Assembly: GCA_021812745.1 (NCBI GenBank)
Contig: JAKAMS010000127.1
Coordinates: 1-7,127 of the forward strand
Reading direction: 5' to 3'
Length of the DNA stretch: 7,127 bases
DNA from: Bacteroidota bacterium
GTDB lineage: Bacteria > Bacteroidota > Ignavibacteria > Ignavibacteriales > Melioribacteraceae
In this document: piece after piece, positions 6,256-7,127 of the stretch
Position numbering within the stretch: position 1 is the stretch's first letter
Layout: every line of letters starts with the position of its first letter
The notes under the pieces: model-generated
What the model was told of the DNA's origin: nothing
Seen by the model: only the letters and a program-made list of their open reading frames with translations
Database searches by the model: none
Position numbers and translations under genes: made by a program

Positions 6256-7127
6256 CTAATTTTTTGGCAATGTAAATGAAAAGGTACTCCCCTTTCCGAC
6301 TTCGCTTTCCGCCCAAATTTTACCATTGTGTTTCTCTACAAATTCTTTGCATAGTATTAGTCCAAACCCGGTTCCTTTTTCTTGTGAATCTCCGATGTCG
6401 CTATTCTTAACATCAATTCTAAAAAGTTTTTCTAAATCATTTTTAGACAATCCCGCACCGGTGTCTGTCACCTTAACAAGAACCATCCCGCCGGAATCTT
6501 CAGCAGAAACTTTAACAGAGCCGCCGTTATTTGTAAACTTAATTGCGTTAGAAATCAGGTTCCGGAGAATTGTGTCAAGCATATTAGTATCTGCCATAAC
6601 CGTAGTTGCTTCTCTAATTTCTGTAACTAATTCAATGTTTTTATTTTTGGCGTGAGCAATATGAACTTCTACAGAATCGTCAACAATTTTATTTAATTGG
6701 AGCTGTTCCGGGGAAAAATTAATTCCGCCTGTCTGGCTTTGCGCCCAGTTAAGCAAGTTCTCTAAAAGTCTATACGTTGATTTTGCCGAACTGCATATTA
6801 CATCTATATATTTTTTCTTTTCTTTATCAGATAATTCAACAAAATCCTCTTTCAACATTTCCGCTAAACTGCTGATTATCTGGAATGGATTTTTTAGATC
6901 ATGACCGATGATGGAAAGCAATTTATCTTTTGAGTGGTTTAACTGTTTGAGTTCACTTTCAGATTTTTCCAAAAAGTTGCGATACTTTTCAAGTTTTTCT
7001 TCAGCCAGTTTACGCCCGGTTATATCTCGTTCTACAAAGAGAATGCTTTTAGGTTTGCCTTTGGAATCGAATAAAAGAGTAGAATTCACATCAATATAAA
7101 AACGGCTATTATCTTTCTTTACTGCCA
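6256..7127 (-). CDS. PAS-domain sensor histidine kinase, partial: N-terminus outside the window
   Basis: This is the C-terminal 289 residues of a sensor histidine kinase; the frame is open through base 7127, so the true start lies outside. The visible part starts within a PAS domain (RFYIDV, LLFDSKGKPK, then the PAC-type ending FVERDITGRK). A coiled-coil linker (KLAEEKLEKYRNFLEKSES) leads into HisKA with the H box GHDLKNPF, phospho-acceptor His codon at 6903-6901. The HATPase_c domain has the N box NLISNAIKF (Asn codon 6549-6547), G1 box DTGAGL (Asp codon 6465-6463), an F-box-like LFRID and G2 box GTGFGL, and ends at KGSTFSFTLPKN. All ATP-binding boxes are intact, so the kinase should be active. 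The GHDLKNP form of the H box is common in PAS kinases of Bacteroidota-like bacteria. No transmembrane segment is seen in this part and no receiver domain follows. A GTG at 7089 is an internal valine codon in the PAS domain, not a start. Its partner regulator and signal are unknown. Confidence 0.94.
   Translation of the reverse strand, partial: AVKKDNSRFYIDVNSTLLFDSKGKPKSILFVERDITGRKLAEEKLEKYRNFLEKSESELKQLNHSKDKLLSIIGHDLKNPFQIISSLAEMLKEDFVELSDKEKKKYIDVICSSAKSTYRLLENLLNWAQSQTGGINFSPEQLQLNKIVDDSVEVHIAHAKNKNIELVTEIREATTVMADTNMLDTILRNLISNAIKFTNNGGSVKVSAEDSGGMVLVKVTDTGAGLSKNDLEKLFRIDVKNSDIGDSQEKGTGFGLILCKEFVEKHNGKIWAESEVGKGSTFSFTLPKN

Noticed and set aside
6205..6260. Sigma-70-like -35/-10 pairs upstream of the cold-shock gene
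   Set aside because: The -10-like hexamers TGTAAT and TAATAT have weak -35 partners, and in a very AT-rich region such matches are expected by chance.
1..7127. CRISPR array, tRNA, rRNA, transposase or phage genes
   Set aside because: No regularly spaced repeats, clover-leaf sequence, rRNA-like stretch or mobile-element protein motif is seen on either strand.

Overview
The window is AT-rich bacterial DNA with every recognisable gene on the minus strand. Read in the direction of transcription (high to low coordinates) the order is: 3' part of a PAS-domain sensor histidine kinase, a cold-shock protein, a small two-helix membrane histidine kinase, a large secreted Asp-box (BNR/sortilin-like) beta-propeller protein, and the N-terminal two thirds of a RecD2-type DNA helicase. 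Both end genes run off the window. The gene density, low GC, many orphan sensor kinases and the 984-residue sortilin/BNR protein fit the Bacteroidota/Ignavibacteriota/Chlorobiota group. This placement is inferred from gene style, because the window contains no rRNA or phylogenetic marker.

Layout: 1-1441 RecD2 helicase (3' end missing); 1442-1632 gap with an imperfect 15-bp inverted repeat and nearby direct repeats; 1633-4587 exported propeller protein; 4588-4739 AT-rich gap without a clear signal; 4740-5693 orphan hybrid-free histidine kinase with GTG start and a strong Shine-Dalgarno; 5694-5836 gap holding a clear intrinsic terminator for the cold-shock gene; 5837-6055 cold-shock protein with a strong Shine-Dalgarno; 6056-6255 a 200-base leader with a 7-bp hairpin and a coding-looking 56-codon open frame that overlaps the cold-shock start; 6256-7127 PAS/HisKA/HATPase kinase (5' end missing).

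The genes do not form an obvious pathway. The cold-shock gene is its own unit at its 3' side because of the terminator, and each of the other genes has its own gap. No response regulator lies beside either kinase, so both are orphan kinases as far as the window shows. I see no tRNA, rRNA, CRISPR array, insertion sequence or phage gene. The least explained stretches are the cold-shock leader (6056-6255) and the inverted repeat at 1549-1601. The rest is ordinary chromosomal sequence, and I do not see an undescribed multi-gene system here.
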